This document shows positions 14,266-16,225 of a stretch of 16,225 nucleotides of DNA, piece after piece. Position numbers and translations under genes: made by a program. Source of the DNA: Candidatus Woesearchaeota archaeon (GTDB lineage Archaea > Nanobdellota > Nanobdellia > Woesearchaeales > JACPBV01); the NCBI GenBank assembly GCA_019323195.1, contig JAHWHQ010000050.1, positions 1-16,225 on the forward strand, in the 5' to 3' direction. Below the pieces are notes generated by a model. That model was not told the origin of the DNA. It saw nothing but the letters and a program-made list of their open reading frames with translations, and made no database searches. Position 1 is the stretch's first letter; the number at the start of each line of letters is the position of its first letter.

Positions 14266-15386
14266 AAAACAAAATAATTTTTGCGTTATTGATAATCTTC
14301 TTGGTTTTAATTAATCCTGTTTGTGCAGAAGATTCAAAAGATGAAACACCAGGTATTCCAGCAGAATGGAGTGAAGAATCTACTGGAGGAACTACAAACC
14401 CCCCAGCAACTACTACCCCTCCTCAGAATACCATCACATATACAACATATGATAATACACTCCAGATAACAGAGGTAAGAGCAAGGGTTGACGGGAAAGA
14501 GGATGTGCTGAAAAAAAGCGGGGAAAAAATATCTAAGGAAGCTAAAGAGGAGTCTGATGTTGAGCTTAAGGTTGAAATCAAGAATGTTTGGGGTGAAATA
14601 ATTGATGATATAAAGGTCACTGCAGTAATAGAGGATATTGATGACGGGGATAACCTGGATGAGGATACAGATATCGGCAGGTTAAACGTTGGGGCATCAG
14701 AAACAGCTGAGCTTGATCTTGAGCTTCCATTACGGGTTGATGATGGTAGCTATGATTTAAAGATAAAGGCAAGGGGAAAAGACAGCAATAATGACATCCA
14801 TGTTACTGAATGGGAACTTACACTTGAGGTTAAGAAAGATGACCATAAGGTGAAGATTACAGAGGTTTCTGTCTCCCCATCCCATATAAGATGCGGGGAA
14901 GGGACAGATATAAAGGTAGAGGTGTTAAACCTTGGAAGGAATGAGGAGGATATTGAAATTGAGGTGATAAATCCTTATCTGGGGTTAGAGCTTAAAGAGA
15001 AAGGCATCGAGCTGGAAACAGGAGATGATGCTGACGCTGAATATGAAAAACAATTCAGGATTATGCCAAATGATGCTAAAGAGGGGAATTACCAGATAGA
15101 TGTAAAGGCGTATTATAATAAAGGAAAGGATGTAACCTCAAAAAAGGCAGATCTTACTATTGAGGGATGCATGCAGGTAAGGCAGAACAGCGTGGTATTA
15201 AAAACATTACCTCCGTCCCCTTCAGAAACGCTTGGAAAGATCGCTGCACAGACATCAGGAACAACGTTTGTTTCTGCAGAAAGAGAGCAGACACTTTTCT
15301 TTTCATTGACTATTATTTTTATCGTTATGGTGGGGATGATGGTTTTCCTCATGGGGGTGATTGTGGTTAAGCTGTCAAGGCGTTAA
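14262..15386 (+). CDS. CARDB-like surface protein with C-terminal membrane anchor
   Basis: Exported 374-residue protein with signal peptide 1-22 (cleavage near PVCA), a Pro/Thr/Gly-rich linker at 41-57 and two CARDB-like Ig domains: 68-192 (LQITEVRARVDGKED...VELKVEIKNVWGE) and 197-302 (VKITEVSVSPSHI...DIKVEVLNLGRNEEDIEIEV). A Ser/Pro/Thr-rich stalk leads to a single membrane span at about 344-369, closed by KLSRR, so the Ig domains face outside. A similar domain plan is found in putative S-layer or cell-envelope proteins of uncultured archaea. It is translationally coupled to the 979-residue protein (ATGA overlap). Being the most clearly anchored member of the cluster, it may hold the soluble MopE/GWN proteins at the surface; that is inference. 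Confidence 0.85.
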   Translation: MKNKIIFALLIIFLVLINPVCAEDSKDETPGIPAEWSEESTGGTTNPPATTTPPQNTITYTTYDNTLQITEVRARVDGKEDVLKKSGEKISKEAKEESDVELKVEIKNVWGEIIDDIKVTAVIEDIDDGDNLDEDTDIGRLNVGASETAELDLELPLRVDDGSYDLKIKARGKDSNNDIHVTEWELTLEVKKDDHKVKITEVSVSPSHIRCGEGTDIKVEVLNLGRNEEDIEIEVINPYLGLELKEKGIELETGDDADAEYEKQFRIMPNDAKEGNYQIDVKAYYNKGKDVTSKKADLTIEGCMQVRQNSVVLKTLPPSPSETLGKIAAQTSGTTFVSAEREQTLFFSLTIIFIVMVGMMVFLMGVIVVKLSRR

Positions 15387-15432
15387 GTCACAAAAAAATG
15401 GAGCTATAAAAGAAACTAATTATCTTTTTTAT
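15387..15432. terminator. Convergent T-rich terminator region
   Basis: Only 29 nt separate the stop codons of the convergent CARDB-like and NYN genes. An A7 run at 15392-15398 reads as T7 on the minus strand and fits termination of the NYN transcript. The plus-strand run TTATCTTTTTTATC (15420-15433), inside the end of the NYN gene, fits termination of the surface cluster. Archaeal termination commonly uses such T-tracts without hairpins. Confidence 0.45.
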
Positions 15433-16114
15433 CTTTAAATTCTTCAGAAAAAGATTCAACCTCCTTGTCAGATAAAAGCTTTAGATTAATAAAAGCGTCT
15501 GCTTCTTTAAATAAAGAATCAGATATTGTGCTATTTTTTTTATCTTCTTCATCATAATAAGAACAGAGTATAATTATTTTTCCAAGTTTTTCTCTTATTA
15601 ATTTTATTGATTCTAATAAATCAGTATCTCCAGTTAAGATTAATGCAATGTCAAATGCATTGGTATAGCCAAGTTGAATTAAGTCCGTAGCAAGTTTGAC
15701 ATCAACACCTTTTTGGTTAATATAGCTATTTCTAGCCTGTAATGGAGTAGTTCTTAGTTGAAAAAATTTTTGATGTGAATAATAATCAAAAGCACCTTTT
15801 TGACCTTCACTCCTTCTGTTGTGGTCTTGTATAGCCTTAATTTTCTGGTCTTTTATATTAATAAATATTTCTTTTGAATTATTCACATGAGCTTCTATTT
15901 TACTTTTTAACTCTCCATCAATCTTGCTTTTATTTATTTCTTTTAATAAGTTATCCTCTTGTTTTATTAACTCATTCATATTTCGTATTTCAACACCACA
16001 CTGCCTCTTAAAGGCGTTCATCATTTCAGGAGTATAACAACCAGTGTAAACATAAGTTCTGACCAATTCTAATTGATTTAAACGCTTATTCACTAATTGA
16101 CAGACTTCCCGCAT
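15416..16114 (-). CDS. NYN-domain (PIN-like) protein, N-terminus probably incomplete
   Basis: The C-terminal half carries the hallmark of NYN/LabA-type PIN-like nucleases: INQKGVDVKLATDLI at 132-146 and NAFDIALILTGDTDL at 152-166, with acidic residues D138, D144, D163 and D165 in place for metal binding, then VI strand IIILCSYYD at 180-188. LELVRTYVYTG at 15-25 matches the second strand of the fold. Family members normally open with a first strand ending in a catalytic Asp (a '.FIDG.N' pattern), which is absent from the ATG at 16114; no Shine-Dalgarno site or well-placed TATA box precedes it. A charged helical insert occupies about 45-100. If intact it would be an RNA-processing or decay enzyme; it may instead be a decayed copy. 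It points away from the surface cluster and is likely unrelated to it. Confidence 0.72.
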   Translation of the reverse strand: MREVCQLVNKRLNQLELVRTYVYTGCYTPEMMNAFKRQCGVEIRNMNELIKQEDNLLKEINKSKIDGELKSKIEAHVNNSKEIFINIKDQKIKAIQDHNRRSEGQKGAFDYYSHQKFFQLRTTPLQARNSYINQKGVDVKLATDLIQLGYTNAFDIALILTGDTDLLESIKLIREKLGKIIILCSYYDEEDKKNSTISDSLFKEADAFINLKLLSDKEVESFSEEFKDKKDN

Positions 16115-16145
16115 GTAGCCATTAACTTATATTTCTAGAATAAAA

Positions 16146-16170
16146 CAGGAGGAATTATTAATTCCTCCTG
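16146..16170. repeat. Perfect 25-nt palindrome containing AGGAGG
   Basis: CAGGAGGAATTA and TAATTCCTCCTG are perfect 12-nt inverted arms around a single base at 16158. On the minus strand the hairpin is followed by CTGTTTTATTCT, so it could terminate a leftward transcript entering from beyond the window. Either strand also presents AGGAGG, an ideal ribosome site that would be locked in the stem, but no start codon sits at the right distance on either strand. Confidence 0.8.
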
Positions 16171-16225
16171 CTGTTGATTTTCTGCTATGAAACTCAACAA
16201 ACTCATAAACGGATTCTTCAATATA

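Noticed and set aside
16187..16225. Possible plus-strand gene start MKLNKLINGFFNI at the right edge
   Set aside because: Only 13 codons are visible with no ribosome site or promoter, and the opposite strand is equally open; cannot be decided.

Overview
The window looks archaeal. Several genes have a BRE/TATA-like box about 25-40 nt upstream of the start codon, and at least two of these predict leaderless mRNAs. Shine-Dalgarno sites are of the GGTGA/AGGAG type. There is a compact tRNA-Arg gene without an encoded CCA, an archaeal-type PRPP synthetase and a DUF5678/aspartyl-protease pair. The surface-protein style (short signal peptides, Asp-rich MopE-like repeats, 'GWN' modules, CARDB-like Ig folds with a C-terminal membrane anchor) resembles what is seen in uncultured archaeal genomes, possibly DPANN-like. 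That lineage is an inference; no marker gene here settles it.

Left part (1-3250, minus strand): a tight operon reads leftward: a 98-residue membrane/coiled-coil protein, proC, proA and a MarC-family membrane protein, with gaps of 1 and 3 nt and then a 4-nt overlap. ProA and ProC are the last two enzymes from glutamate to proline; the kinase ProB is not in the window. Bases 1-230 hold no gene I can support.

Middle (3251-5850): a DUF4416-family gene, divergent from the proline operon, is followed by a 165-bp palindromic MITE-like element with perfect 15-bp terminal inverted repeats and a 9-bp target-site duplication that includes the DUF4416 stop codon. Then come a TATA box, a DUF5678 gene overlapping or abutting a retropepsin-like aspartyl protease gene, a convergent tRNA-Arg(TCG) that touches the protease stop codon, and a leftward prs gene.

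Right part (5850-15390, plus strand): five consecutive genes encode exported or membrane proteins. They are a secreted protein with two GWN modules, a 1153-residue MopE-like protein with 13 Asp/Cys repeat units, a two-TM protein with a DPN heptad repeat containing a perfect 90-bp tandem duplication, a 979-residue protein combining a beta-domain, five MopE-like units and four GWN modules, and a CARDB-like protein ending in a transmembrane anchor. Shared modules and tight spacing suggest one surface assembly in which the last protein is the most obvious membrane anchor. I recognise no enzyme, sortase or pilin in the cluster, so its function is open. It is the best candidate for an undescribed system here.

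Right edge (15416-16225, minus strand): a NYN-domain (PIN-like) RNase-family protein appears to lack the first beta strand with its catalytic Asp. An in-frame stop codon and a perfect 25-nt palindrome lie just upstream of its start.
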